Shown: in pieces, positions 1-13,505 of the stretch
How the letters are laid out: every line of letters starts with the position of its first letter
Numbering within the stretch: position 1 is the stretch's first letter
Source: Allacma fusca
Taxonomy: Eukaryota > Arthropoda > Collembola > Symphypleona > Sminthuridae
Length of the DNA: 64,000 bases
NCBI GenBank assembly: GCA_947179485.1
Contig: OX359250.1
Coordinates: forward strand, 16,970,539-17,034,538
Reading direction: 5' to 3'
Program-made: the position numbers and the translations under genes
Notes under the pieces: generated by a model
What the model was told of the DNA's origin: nothing
What the model saw: the letters and a program-made list of their open reading frames with translations, nothing else
Database searches by the model: none

Positions 1-148
1 AGGGCTTGAGAGGTAGTAACTTGTAAGTGAAGGGGACTTTAGCACAATTTAAAATTTAAAAATAGCTAATTAGTGCTTTTACATCAAGAGTGATCACTAA
101 ATTGAAATTCTCAGGGAACAGTGGTACGTGACCATAATCATTTGCATA

Positions 149-576
149 CTCATAAAATATTTAAGTGCCCCAGTTTGTAGGAAATTTAGTTCCAGATTTT
201 AGAAGATTATTTCATTGACCTGGATCAATATTTGAGGTCCAGGGTCAAGAAATGTCAAGAAAAGGTGAGTTGATTAAAGAATGTTGATTTCCTAAATTTT
301 AGATGCTCGCAGATTTTTTTTCAGACGTTTTAACCTGTTTTATAGCTCCCTGGAAAGCCCATAAAATTTCATACAAATTCACTTTAAAACATCATCTGGA
401 GAAAAATCTGCAAGAATCAATAAATGAGGAAATAGCCATTCTGTAAAAAGAAAATCGACTTTGCTTGACGTTTCTTGACCCTGTGACCTCAAATATTGAC
501 CCAGGTCAATGAAATAAATTTTCTAAAATCTAGAACTAAATTTCCTACAAACCGGGGGAATTAAATATTTTATGAG
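149..576. repeat. Near-palindromic fold-back element (MITE-like)
   Basis: The left half (149 to about 350) is the imperfect reverse complement of the right half (about 365-576). The best arm pairs 168-260 with 467-555, for example TTGACCTGGATCAATATTTG against CAAATATTGACCCAGGTCAA. Similarity continues inward to the centre through AGATTTTTTTTC against GAGAAAAATCT. No target-site duplication could be fixed, so the superfamily is unknown. As RNA it would fold into one long hairpin. Confidence 0.75.
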
Positions 577-1229
577 ACACGCCCTGGTGTTGTAGTGTGG
601 TGTCTAGTGGTGTAGTGTGAGGGGCAATGGTTATTGTGTAATACATATGCCAGTAAGTGAAAGAATAAAGATCACAAACACGAGCTAAAGGTTCCTCTCA
701 ATAGTATGTGTCCCACCGAAAATTGTGAATGATTCACCAAAATCACAAAATATACCTCCAGTATCGAAATAGGAAGGATTTACAAAAACATAATTACAGA
801 GTCCCACCCCATAAGCTACTTGAACATTAATCCAATTCCTCCATGATTTAAGGTATCCCGTAGACATGCTCAGAGGGCATATGGGTATCATACTGTAATT
901 ATTATATTTTTGAAGATCCATCTTATATTTATTTTGGAAGTATATTTCGTCATTTTGGCGAAACATTCACCATCCACAACAGTAGAATACATGTTACTGA
1001 GAGGGGCTTTTATCTCTGGAAGGGTTTTTACAGCAAATTTCATACTTGCGGGGGATTGCCGCCCGTTGAAACTATTTGGAGCAATGAACACAACCCTCGA
1101 TGAGTATTTTCATTACCTACTCGCACCTATTTTTATTTTCCTAAGATTCAGAATAATGATTCTATCCTACTTAAGTCTAGATGACTCTAGGGGGTTGAAC
1201 AATAATTTGATATGCTGTAATTAATTATA

Positions 1230-1694
1230 CAGTCGGTTGTCAAAAGTTTGCATTGTCCGGGGTACTTGTTGTATACTTAAAAGAAGGAACCAAGGCTATT
1301 TTTTCCGCAGGTTTGGGGCTACGGAATAGCTTCATTTCATTAGATTTTTCCCTACATAAAATTAAATACCGTCGATGGTGAGAAAAACTTGTGACAAAAG
1401 TTTACATTACAGTACAAGCACAGCTTTGCTTACGGACCCTTGAAGTCAAGCTGAAGCTCGTAATACAACATTTGTACTCTTATATCCTACTATTTTGAGT
1501 GAAGAAACACTCTTACCTCGTAATGTAAACTTTGGTCAGAATGTTTGTCTCACTATTGACCTTATTTAATTGTCGACAGGGAATGACATAACACGAATGA
1601 AGTTATTGAGTAGCCCCAAACCTCCAGAAATAAATCGCCTCTGATTCCCTCTTCGAAGTTCCAGGATATCAGTTTGCATGTTATAGTTATACTG
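1230..1694. mobile_element. Imperfect inverted-repeat element, possibly Tc1/mariner-type MITE
   Basis: Left arm about 1230-1420 pairs with right arm about 1510-1694. Clear matches are GGTTTGGGGCTAC near 1310 against GTAGCCCCAAACC near 1610, and AAAGTTTACATTAC near 1397 against GTAATGTAAACTTT near 1518. The left end CAGTCGGTTGTCAAAAG follows a TA dinucleotide and resembles Tc1-like ends; the right end reads TATACTG but is not followed by a clean TA. No transposase frame is present, so it is non-autonomous. Assignment to Tc1/mariner is an inference. Confidence 0.6.
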
Positions 1695-3295
1695 CCTATA
1701 AAAGCGTATGTATGCATCTAAGTCTTCTACTCAAAATCTGCATATATCATAATTGTGTACCAACATCCGAAAGAATAACAGCTACACTCAATGATAATGC
1801 TGCATGAAAGTTACAACTTTACCCTGAAACTGTATGCCTCTATAGAAGGTCAAAAAAGTTTCATCCAGATTCACCAAGATGCGGATCTTGGTTGAAACTA
1901 AACTTGATACAGTATAAGTATAAAAAACAAAAGTCTGCTATAATAAGTTGGAGGGAAAAGAAAGCATTGAAATGTTTTCATTCTGCCTTGAAAAAAAAAA
2001 TCCCCAGATTTGTAAAAGAATACGAGGACCGTTATGTCTGAAACTCACTTTGTGCCATACTGGAATGATTTCTCTGATACTAGGAGGATGTTAAACATTT
2101 CAGAGCCGGAGTTACACATGCATGACATGATGTCCTGATAGTTGAGCATTGACCTAGCATTTAACATAGGGTGAGGTGGTTCACTTCCCATTGATCCCCC
2201 TCTCGCTTTTCCTTTCCCATACTGTCCTTAATAGGTTTTTAGAGCTGACTGAAATTTTAGAAATTAGTCTGGTAAGGAAATTTTTTAAGGGGTTTGAAAC
2301 TCTACACTTGAAAGTACACACGTTCCCCATGTAATTCATAGGTAAGTAAAGTAATAAACTAAGGAGTAGAGAGAGCACGCAGCTGCTTTAAAGGATATTT
2401 GAAAATGTGTGCAAAGCATCTCCTTGTCCGTCCATCATGTGGAATTCTGGTTTGTCTCCTAGACAGTCCCTGTGCACTGTGCATATTTACTTTTTGTCAC
2501 AAGATTTTAGGGTATTAGGTTTGTTATTTTATTGAGTGACAAGAAGATAGAAGGGAAAGTACAGGGAAGAGAGTCGTACATATCCCACACTCGCCATATA
2601 AAATAAGTGAGTGTGGAAGAGTGTGGACAGTGAGACAAAGTAAAGAATGAATGTCTTCCTCGGTATTAACAACATTTATTGACAAAGTTGACTCTTGAGC
2701 TGACTGGAGAGTTTATGCTTTTGAGAAAACGTCAAGAGCATTTAAGTTGAAGCTGTGGAACAAAAAAACATTGACTTGGAGTTCAGAGTAAAGTGCTGTT
2801 GGATTAGAGGGTGGATCTCCTCCAAAAAAGAAAAATAGAGCCTGTAATGGTAATGGAGTTAGAATGAACTGCTGACAACTGCGACAAACAATTTCTTTAT
2901 ATTCAGCTCAAAAAACTCCATGTCCATCCCTGAATGTTTAGCTCACTAAAACACACGGGCGTTTCCACAGGAAATTCTTATGGGCATCGGAGTATGGGAA
3001 TTACCTGTAGAAGAACCTCTCTCAAATAATTATACAAAATCCTTTGCAAAAAATATTGCTCTGCTTCTTTTTCTGCAACTCTTCCACACACTCAACTCCC
3101 TCCCAGTGTACTGTACGACGACTACCTGAGTCCTAAATGACACCTATATATTTCAGCGACTAGTATTTGAACTCCTTACCGAAACTAGAGTGTGTATAAA
3201 TGTAATGATGTACGTGTACTAAAAAAAGAAAATAATCAAGACTAGTCGAAAGTCTGAGAATCAGATAGATATAGTCAAACAATAAAGACACTCAC

Positions 3296-6200
3296 CATTC
3301 GACCGGCTTCGTTATTATGAAGATTCATGGTCCCTCGCATATCACGAATTTTTTCTCCAGCATCAACAAAGTCTCTGGAAAATTTATAACCAAACTCAAT
3401 GTTATCCGAACACGAGCCCCACTTCCAATTCTGGTCAGAAGACATTGATCGGCTGTATTTATTATGAAGTCTATAGTCACAGGTACAGGACTCAATGGCC
3501 CCTTCACTACATGCTCGTACAACAGCATGTGTTACGGCAGCACTTGTGATGGCATACAAAAATGCCGTCTCCCGACAACCTGCAATTTTAATAGAAACTT
3601 AAGGTCTTACACGCAAATCCCATTCTTCGAATGACATCCGTAGTATCTACGTATCTATCAATAACACAACAACAACAACTCCCGTCCTTTGCAAATCATT
3701 CCATTTGGCTTTTAGGCATTAAGGAGGATTTCCATTTTGTGGTTCAGGTCCGGAGCGACGCAAGTAATATGAAATTATGCATGGGTGTATGTAACTATGT
3801 ATGTACCTATTCAATAGGAATTTTTTGAGCGGACCGTGTAAACGTAATTATACTTGGAATTTTCCAGGAGACGCCTTGGAGGAAAGGAAGCAATGCTCGT
3901 GGTAGAAACTATATACTCTTCAAAGTTTAATTATGGGGAATCCTTGATGCAGAAAAATATTTTGCAGGAGTTAAAAGGCTCAATGAAGGGGAATTAGAAG
4001 TTGAGAGAGGAGGCTGAATAGAGTCCATGAGCCTCACAGCTCCTCTGTAGTGTAAGTTCTTTGGGAATTAGTTGGACTTGTCAAAAATCGGTTGTTCATG
4101 CACGTCTCAACCCACAACGGAAGATGACGTCTATCCAATAACACGGGCATTATCCTCAAAAATTGATGCATAAAACATTAGGTTTACTTTTTGGTCTCCT
4201 GTGTCGATTGAGCCTTTTATAAACTTGTCTTATCTTATCCACATACAAATGTAAAAGGGGGGAAAAAAATGAAAGCGACGGATCGAATAGTGTTCAAATC
4301 CTAATCCAAAAAAAAAAAAAAAAACCCTATGCATCTCTCTGTCGTATAAACTAAATATCTAAAAATAAAATACGCTTCGTCACCACTCTGCGGGTGGCTT
4401 ACCCGCCACTCATATAATATTAGCTCACCCTACTTATTCATCCTCGATCATCTATCAATAAATACTTTTACACATGTAGGACTAACGGAGATGAAGTGCT
4501 CACAACGGCATGACCTCATGAACAAATACATAATTACGTAATAAATACAGTATACAGTTTATCTATATGTAAGTCTTCCCCGGATTTACTTTTAAAATCA
4601 TATTCCTACAGCTGTGTAGACGCTCATCTGTAAGTATCTACATATGTATGTACATACATAAATAGAAGGAGTGCTCTATCCAGGAAATACCCATTCGGAG
4701 CATTTGGTTATAAAAGCAGCTTATCTAAAAGTTATGTAAGCTTATCCATTTTTAAACTACCTACTATGTACGTCTAAGCACGTCCTTCCAAAAGCACCCC
4801 ATACTATTACTATAGGTATCTATTAACGCCTCAAGAAGCTTCCCACCATTTTAACTATATGGCAATTTGACCAATAATAAAAGGTTATGTCATATTTTAC
4901 CCTTCATAACTTCATGGCTAAGCAAATTTATTACAAGCGTAATGTGTTGTCTTCATTATCAGACCCATTATATGTATAATGTAAAGATATCCCAGTGGAT
5001 GAGCCCACCCGTTCTACAAGCTTTCATTCAAACACTGCAAGGTCACCACCACCTACAGTTAATGAATTCTCTTGCCGGTGTAACGAGATCATTGAAAAGC
5101 AAGGTTACGATTATTCTAGCTTACTGTCACCATTGACCCACCCGTTTGTACAACGGGGACCTGGGCCCCATTGGAATATCCCACTCTTACAAGTCTCACA
5201 TTGTCCGTAGCCTCAAACGCTCCACCTATCCGTAACTGCATGACCCGCTAACCGTAAAGCATAAATTTGCCCCTATCCTGCACCTAAAAAGCTCCCATAC
5301 ACCTAATCTTAAAAGATCTTAAAAGTTCCCCCACCTTTAACTCAAAGGACACCCTTTCATAAACTCAATAAGCCCTCAAGCCCTGCCGTAAAAGTTCCAC
5401 CGGTCCCTAACAAAAAATAAAGTCCCATCTATATTTACCTAACCATGATAGCTCCGCCTATTTCTAACCAAAAATGTTCCCCATGACATTTACCCTATTA
5501 GGTCTCTCACACCCCCCCCCACACTCTGCATAACCTAAACGATGCCTCCGATTGTGACGGGGAAATAATGTAAGGGACGGACGCACTCGCATATCTGCGC
5601 ATTTTGTGTAATAGTATCTACCTACAGAGAATTCCGACGTTAATACACTGAACGTGGGCCAGACTGTTGTAAGAGAAAATTGTGAATTTAGACGTCGATT
5701 ACTGTCAGAATTATAAAATATGGAATCCGTAAATACACACAAAAAGATTTCACTTGACGGGGTTTAGAAAAAAAAAAATCCAACTGAGCTGAGGAATTAC
5801 TAAAAAATGTCATTAAACAAAGCTGAAAGCTTTTCCTATCTATCCTTTTTGTCCTGGGATGACAAAATATAAAATGAGATCATAAATGCTAAACAGTGGG
5901 GTAAATAGTGGGTGAATATGAGTAGTTGAAAGTAGAGAGTCACCGACGGAGTGTCATAAATTTCAAGGATTTTACATTTTTCAGCACCGTTTTTGTCCCA
6001 CTTTTAAAGATAAATCATTTGGCATGGAGTATTATTCCTTGCTCCCTACGCCGGGGCTCTATACCCTCCACATACATATATTGCAAATCCCTGACTATAT
6101 GAGTATCTATTCTGAGTTAATGGAATCCGACGGGGAAACGACTACTCTCATCAATGTAAGAAGATTCCTTTGAGGAAGAGCATATCGACACTTATGCATG

Positions 6201-6620
6201 TTGGAGGCGCTCGTGTTGAGGATTTATGAAGAAAAGGAGATAAAGAGATTTCCTTAAGCGACTTAAGCCAGAGTTATGATTTACAAACTCTACTCAATTT
6301 AGATTCTATCGCTTGCTATTAGGCAACAGGTAATGTCTGGTTTCTATGTCATGAATCCATTCCCATCTTCATCATATTACGCTTATCTTCCTTCATCATC
6401 TCAGAACGGCTTTATAGCCAGCATACTTCCAGAGCAGAGGCTTCATCTCAGAGCCTCTCTTCTTACCATACATACTTTTTTATCTTATACCTGTCGGAAA
6501 GTGCCCAATACAAGAATACAGAGACTCTTTCGTTCACACCGCCAGCCTTCCCTGGCGGACACCAGGCATGATGCATCAACTCTCTTTACTTATTTCTCTC
6601 TCTCTCTCTCACTCACTCAC

Positions 6621-6670
<50 letters not shown>

Positions 6671-9600
6671 TTTCTTTGAGTGAGTGAAACCCAGAAATCT
6701 GATAATGCGTTGATTAGAGTGAACTACTACTTAACACCAACTTGAATAACTAAACATGTGTGAAAGTAAAATTATTGAAAAGCGGCTCTTTTGACACCAA
6801 CCAACTAACAAACCACACATGATTTCATAAGAGCCAAACATTTTTATTCGAGCTTTGTTCAGTCCATGAATAATACACAACAACCGGAGGGACACAACGG
6901 AGTTTAGTACTTGTTAATTATAGACATGGGCCTACCGTTCGAGAGATTGAGCTCAATTTTATATTCATATTTTCACATGGAGAAACTCCCGAGCTAGGAG
7001 AGCTTCAAACTCACTTGTCTGTTAAATGCACCCTGTTCGTGACAACGTTATATGTATATATATAGGAGGACCCACTGGAGCTATTAAAGAGATACAAATA
7101 TTTGTGTGTACAAACAGGCAGACCCACGAAATTAAGTTAGCACTTAGTGAAGACGGGTCTCAGCACGGAACTCTCAAAGGGGGTTCTTCACCCTCCATCC
7201 TTTCAGGAATCTTTGCGATCAGTATCCTTCATTGTTTATCATTGTCATAAGATAATAACCCGCACATGGGAGACGCACAATCATAATTTAATAGAACTGA
7301 AAATCAGTCCAGGAAAAAAATTTTGGTTTGGGTTGTAGTCCCACGACGTCATGCATTATTATTCAAAGAACTTCAGAATTTTACTAATTACTTGTTTTCC
7401 CCTGCAGCACTACAATTGTCCTTTAAGGGATATTAGTAAATACTAATCAAATAATGATAATTATTAACAATAATAAGAATTTACTTTAAAATGAGGAAGA
7501 CCAAAAATTTTGAACTGCTATAATTTTGAGGGATTTCATTTTTGGGAAGAACTTTGGGAAGAAGATAAGAGGGATTATGTAGGGGGCCTGGGGTTCGGAT
7601 AATATGAATTGTTGTTTATTTTCTTGTGTACCTAGTATTATTGGATGAATTATTGGATTATGGATTATTGGATGAACAGTCATCATTGGACTAGGATAGT
7701 CTGGTGCATATATTATTGAGATGCTTGCCAACACCGCTGGTTTCATTTACATTCAATATTTAATACATGTCATGAGCACCCCACCCGCAATTAGTCCTAG
7801 TGGGGTTTGCTGAGATTCAATCTTCATATTGCTCCACAGCAGTCTATTGTTTCTCAAGTCATTACTTTCATTGTAGCAAGGAACTATGAGTCTCGGCATT
7901 AAGGATATACATATGAGGAGGGATCGAGTATCTATACTAGACTATTTGAGCAGTTGCTAGGAAAATACTACTATTTCTATGTGTCTCTTGACTATAGTAT
8001 AGGCTTATTGTGAGGGAGACTATAATCCATCTACATATATATAAGCATATACATATGTAGATGATCAAAGGGAATAGAACATTGGAATTCTCATGTTTGC
8101 TTAGGTAGACTGCGTACGTTCCAAGGAACAATTGAACAATTAATATTGTTGAGGCAAGTACATGGGAAATAATCAATAAGCGAGCAAGTGAAAAGTGTTT
8201 TAAAATAAAGCCATACTTTGTATGACAAGCAAATTGACTAATGTCTGGACTTGAGCATTTAGCTGCGTAATTCTGATTAGGATGGTTGAGCCCACCCGGT
8301 AAGTAACAGGTAAACCACGATGGGATATGGCGTAATGAATGCAAACGATTTACATCACGCAATACATTTTTCTTTTGGAGTAACCTATATTTGCTTACCA
8401 TATCCTGGCCCAAGAGTATAGTCCCATCATATAGATATATACCTATACATAGGACGAGTCTCTTTTTGCCTCTACAAATACACAGTCCCTTTTGAAGACC
8501 TGCTATTGATAGTTTTTGGAAATTGATGATTGCATTTTTCATACACGCACACACTTGATTTGAATTTCCCTGACGAACATCCCTAAATATCATTCTGCAT
8601 TAAAATGTTGTAGTACACTCCTCTCTGGGGATCCCGTCGGCCATTACAAAGGAACTAATTACACCAATGGGAAATTTAGATTCCGCTCTATCCTTCTTGT
8701 AAGTCGCTGATTTAGGCCAATTAGATTATAAAGTTGCGAAGGACGGCGGAGTGACATTTTGTGAATATTCTGTAAGCACAATAGACCCTTAACTAGTGAA
8801 ACAAAAGGGACTTGGGCTCTCCCACCTGGAAATCAAAATGCGAATTCATACCAGAAGGGACACAAATTACAAGAAATTGCACAAGTCCCTTCACAATATT
8901 TTTAGAACCATGGCCTACATACAAATTGTAATGACTCCATTTACTCCTCTTTCCAGAAGAGTACCTATACTTAGGGAATGCAGGTAATGATGAATCCAGG
9001 GAGTCAAAAGTGTAATTACACAGGAATAATTGTAATAGGAATAGAACAATCCCAATAAGGTTCATACACACTGCTTGTATCATGACTTTGAGTGTAGATA
9101 ATTATGTGCATAGCTATGATCCCCAGTCTAAATCAGGAGGGAAATTTGGGTAAAAGTGTAACGCAAATCTACGCTAAATTTCAAGAGGTGTAAGAATAAT
9201 AGGTGGAAGTGGAGGAACGAGAGATAAAATAATATAATTTTTATATGGGGGAATATTTATTGACGGGGAAATAGTAGATATAGTGATCAAGGCGTACCCG
9301 TTGGTTTCGGTCAGATGAACTACGATGAGAGCCACAGGTGTTTGGCAAGACCCATTACCACCCTGAAACTACGACCATACCATAAGATCAAGTGAAGCCC
9401 AGCCATTCATACAGATACTCCCTTGGATCCAATGCTCCTAACCTCACATCACAGGTACATAGCCGCAATAACCCTTCAGGTATCTACTACTCCGCTCTAC
9501 GGCGCATATCTAAGTAGTTTCTAACCTAAGCCTAAGTTTTCTTGAGTCTCCTCAAGAGACGCACATATTTTGCATACCCGCATCCTTAATTGTATAAGTA

Positions 9601-12600
9601 CAAGTATCTATATCTACTTGTAGCATTGGAGCCTTGATCAAGTAGCTTGTATATCCTCCTTGCTCAATGCAGCATTGCTTCCTCTTAAATGTCTTATATC
9701 TAGATACCTTAGTGTAGATATAGTAATACCACAATCAACTGAAGTTCATGCACACCCATCAAAAGTGTGCACCAAGTCTAATGATACAACTCCCCGTATC
9801 CGCTCTTTCCGTAAGTCGTGTGAAGTGGGTAAAAGGGGCCTTAGATTCTACGTCTCTCCATCCCTCTTTGATCGCTCACTCAGCATCTGAGTAGTAACTT
9901 GTAACCAAAAGAGGAAAAACAAGACCAGAGCATTCCCCTCCTGCGTTCATCCTCTCCTTCAATTAATACTCACAATCCCAATGTAACTACGTCCCCGGAA
10001 GGATCTGAAGGTAACGTAGGAAGCCCAAAACAGACCACTTTTTTTTTTTTACGACAAACGCGCGAATTTTATCACCCTCCCTACGTATAGAGTAATTATA
10101 GGTAGTTTAGGTACACCATATCATCCCAAATAGGGGGGGGAAGGTAACTGATCTCTCAGACCAACCAAAACCCAAAACATGTAAACAGTAATATTTATTT
10201 TAACATTCCTTTCCCTATTGTTTCAACAAAAGGGAGTTTTCATTCATTAAATTCAAGTTTTAAATAAGGCAAGGAGCCCCAAAATAGTGTCATTATTTAT
10301 GATTATATTGAAGGCCGAGATATGCTAACATTCCAATCAAGAGTTATTGGGGCTTTGAGAGAGTCCTATATGTACGTGGCCTCAAAATGAGTTTTTCGCA
10401 ATTTTGGACCCAGGTTTATGTATATTATTTAAAAAAATAAGATTCCTAGTAGGTCTTGTGTTAGTTGCTTTATTTTGGAATAATTATTCATGGAATTCCA
10501 GTGACGTAATTTATTCATTGACATAGTGACATTCTACACCCACCCCCAGTATCTATTTATTTTCCTAATTCCTGTGACGTTATTATCTATTTATTAACAT
10601 GTTTGCATGGGTCAAACGTTCGTCATTTCCGTTCAGAAGAACTGCCGTCGTCAGAATGCATGACCTTTCCCGTTAATATTTTTTAAGGCCAAACCAATGA
10701 ACTCACCTCAGCTCAAATCAATCCCAAAGTAGCTCCTGATACAGTGCTTGTAGCATTTTACTATGTAAAGTTTGATTGAAATTGCTCATGAATTCTGGAA
10801 TTATTAGAGTAATGGACCCACTGACAGGCGGACATTCGTTCTATGTATGTTATAAAGGAGCTGCGCTGCCCTAGAAACTGACAGCTTTGTCGTATTTGTG
10901 CCTGCAGGGATTTGCACGGAATTCAAGCACGTTTGGCTACACACAGGGCATGTACTAGGAACATATTTTGATTCCTCCAAAAAAAGACGATCCCAGATTC
11001 AAAATACAATTGTTTGGGATACAAGGCAAATGTATTTTAGCGAGATATACTACGAAAGTTTTTACCGAAAATTCAATAATAATTATACTGAAGGTTGGGT
11101 TAAAGTAAAATACAAACCACTTCGTGGTTTGTTTTTTGTTTTTTAAATTATTACTACAAATTCGTTAGCAACTCTGACATTGAAAACAAATTTATGCAGA
11201 TATAGATTTTAGTGCTATAAAGCAAAATTTTCCTCTTTACCATTTCTCAGCATCAACGGATGCGATTTCACGACTCACACCAGCAACTCAACTGATCCGA
11301 TAATTCTTATAGTTCGTCGTGAATAATAGTAATTTCCGTTGCGAATAACTACCTACAAATCTGACTAGACCAATCAATTTACATTAACTTTTTCTCATGC
11401 TATACCCGAACAGATTTCTCGTCCTCCCTTATTAAACTGATCATGCCACGATATAGACGTACTAGTTTCTGGAGAGTCATTAGTGTTAGGTTTGGAGTTA
11501 TTCATTGATCCATTAAAATAGTCCTTTGTAGTGGAAAGTCCCTACATGAAAATTGTCATCTTAGTTATGAACAAGACAGGTTGTTTCTTATAATTTATAA
11601 AAGCTTCGGAGGGGCTCTTACACGAGATCGTGTCCAACTAATTCCACCTCATTTAAAAGCGGTTCACCCTACGGGATTTGATGACAAAAATGTAAACACA
11701 TGTGCAAATTTGACTCATGGGACTATAATGAAGGGGATTTGGGTATGATGAGGTGTCGGCCCTGTCCATGACTATAATTTATGGATGAGCTGGCTACCCG
11801 CTCCCAGTCTCCCAAGATAAACCGATCACGCTCTCTTTCATGTAGCTCTCATTGTTAATTGATAAGATTGTCAGTCAAGTCCTGAGCACCTGATAGGTGA
11901 GCATTTTCGAAAAAGAGAACATGCTGAAGAAAGCGGTTCGTTAGCCCGTGGTTGGTTGGTTAGTTAGTGAGTGTTGAAAAGCCTGGGAAATGGAATGCAA
12001 TCCTCGGAACATTAAAAGGAATCTGGATAAGTACACATTGGAAGGCGTGCAATAATGAAAACTGTTAGCTTTGACTATTTGAAACTTTTCGAGACCCTGA
12101 ACACGATGAATTACTACTACTATTGTGAGAGGCTTTCTAGTAAGTATCTACATCCCTCCTTTTGGTACTATTACTATTGCAAATGAGAATGAGAATACTT
12201 GAACTCCTATAGTAGTACCTGCTAGAGCTCTGTATTCTATGTATATCTTATGATAACTGTGTATATGTCTGTATGTACGTAACACCTCGGCACTTGACAG
12301 TGAACAAGTACCTAGGTTGGGGTTGAATAGCAGCAGGCTTGGGATATGTGTGCATAGCATTGGAGATGGACAAGAGTAGGAAAAGGCAGACGGGGGTAGA
12401 AATAACTACGACTAAGTAATTGAGCGTATGGAAAATGGCTGATGGAGAGGGATAATGATGTTTTATGAGATTTGTTATAAGCGTTTTTTAAATGCCCACG
12501 ATCACGGGCTTGGTCATGACAAATGAATGAATCATAGTTTGTAATTAATTCCAACCGGCTGTGAATGGGGAAGGTACGTATTTCTCCTCATCATCAACTG

Positions 12601-13474
12601 TGAACCCACTTTTGTCTTCTTCCTTCCCCACATCTAGCCACATCATCCCAGCTCTCACCATCCTCGACCACCTTATTGTAATTTCTTTCCTTTTTACTCC
12701 TTCAGTAAATATCATGGGATGTAATCTTTACTCAGGCCAATGTAAATGAAACATTTAAATCAACGTATTCATATTTTATTTTCCCTAATGTTCTCATCAT
12801 CCTCATAATCCCACACTGATTACAGCATTACCATAAAGCATATCTGAAAGCTTTAAAAGCCAGAACGTTTACAAATTTTTCTGCTCCTCTACTAAAACCT
12901 TCTCTTCATTTCTAATGAAACATCTCTCTCTCTCCCCTACCATTTTCATACTGCCTATTTTCCCATTCCTTGAAGGTACTGAAGACACACATTCCATCCA
13001 TGAAAATTGCATCACTGTCATGCTATACACCGTGTGTACATAGGACTACTCTGCATAATAAACTTCAGCAATTTTCTACAAACTTATATATTTCTTCTCA
13101 AGTTTTTTTTTTGTTTTTTTTTGTGTGTGTGGTTTTCTTGCAATATGTCAGCGCTCTTTTAAGGAAGAAAAAGGTAACTCCGAATTAAGAAGGGGGAGGG
13201 GGGGGGAGATTCAATTTAAGTACGAAATGAAAATATAGTATGAATTTCTTGAAGCATTTTGTAATAATAATTATAGTTTGAAGGCTCCTCCGGAATTATC
13301 TGGAATGAATCTGGGAATTTAAAATAAATGATTTTGGATTTTACGGGATTTAAGTGCATTCTGTATATTTAGAATGGAAATGCTTGACAAGATTTGAAAG
13401 GAATGGAGCTGTGAGGTAAGAAATTGAGATGTGCTGAGGTAGAAGAAAAGTAAGAGGGTTTTGTGTGTGTGTGT

Positions 13475-13505
<31 letters not shown>

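Larger units (their letters stand above)
1..3295 (-). other. Wnt1 intron 3 (partial), no coding exon seen
   Basis: Starts with the donor GTGAGT directly after the exon ending at 3296 and runs off the left edge. I looked for the next Wnt exon, which should encode CKCHGMSGSC, on the minus strand and found none. Apart from two fold-back elements it looks like unique AT-rich DNA. Three overlapping open frames at about 685-1224 match no family I know. Confidence 0.8.

Noticed and set aside
685-1224. Overlapping open frames on both strands (93, 67 and 104 codons)
   Set aside because: No family motif, no splice context, and none encodes the missing Wnt exon. The frames mirror each other, so at most one could be real and nothing picks it.
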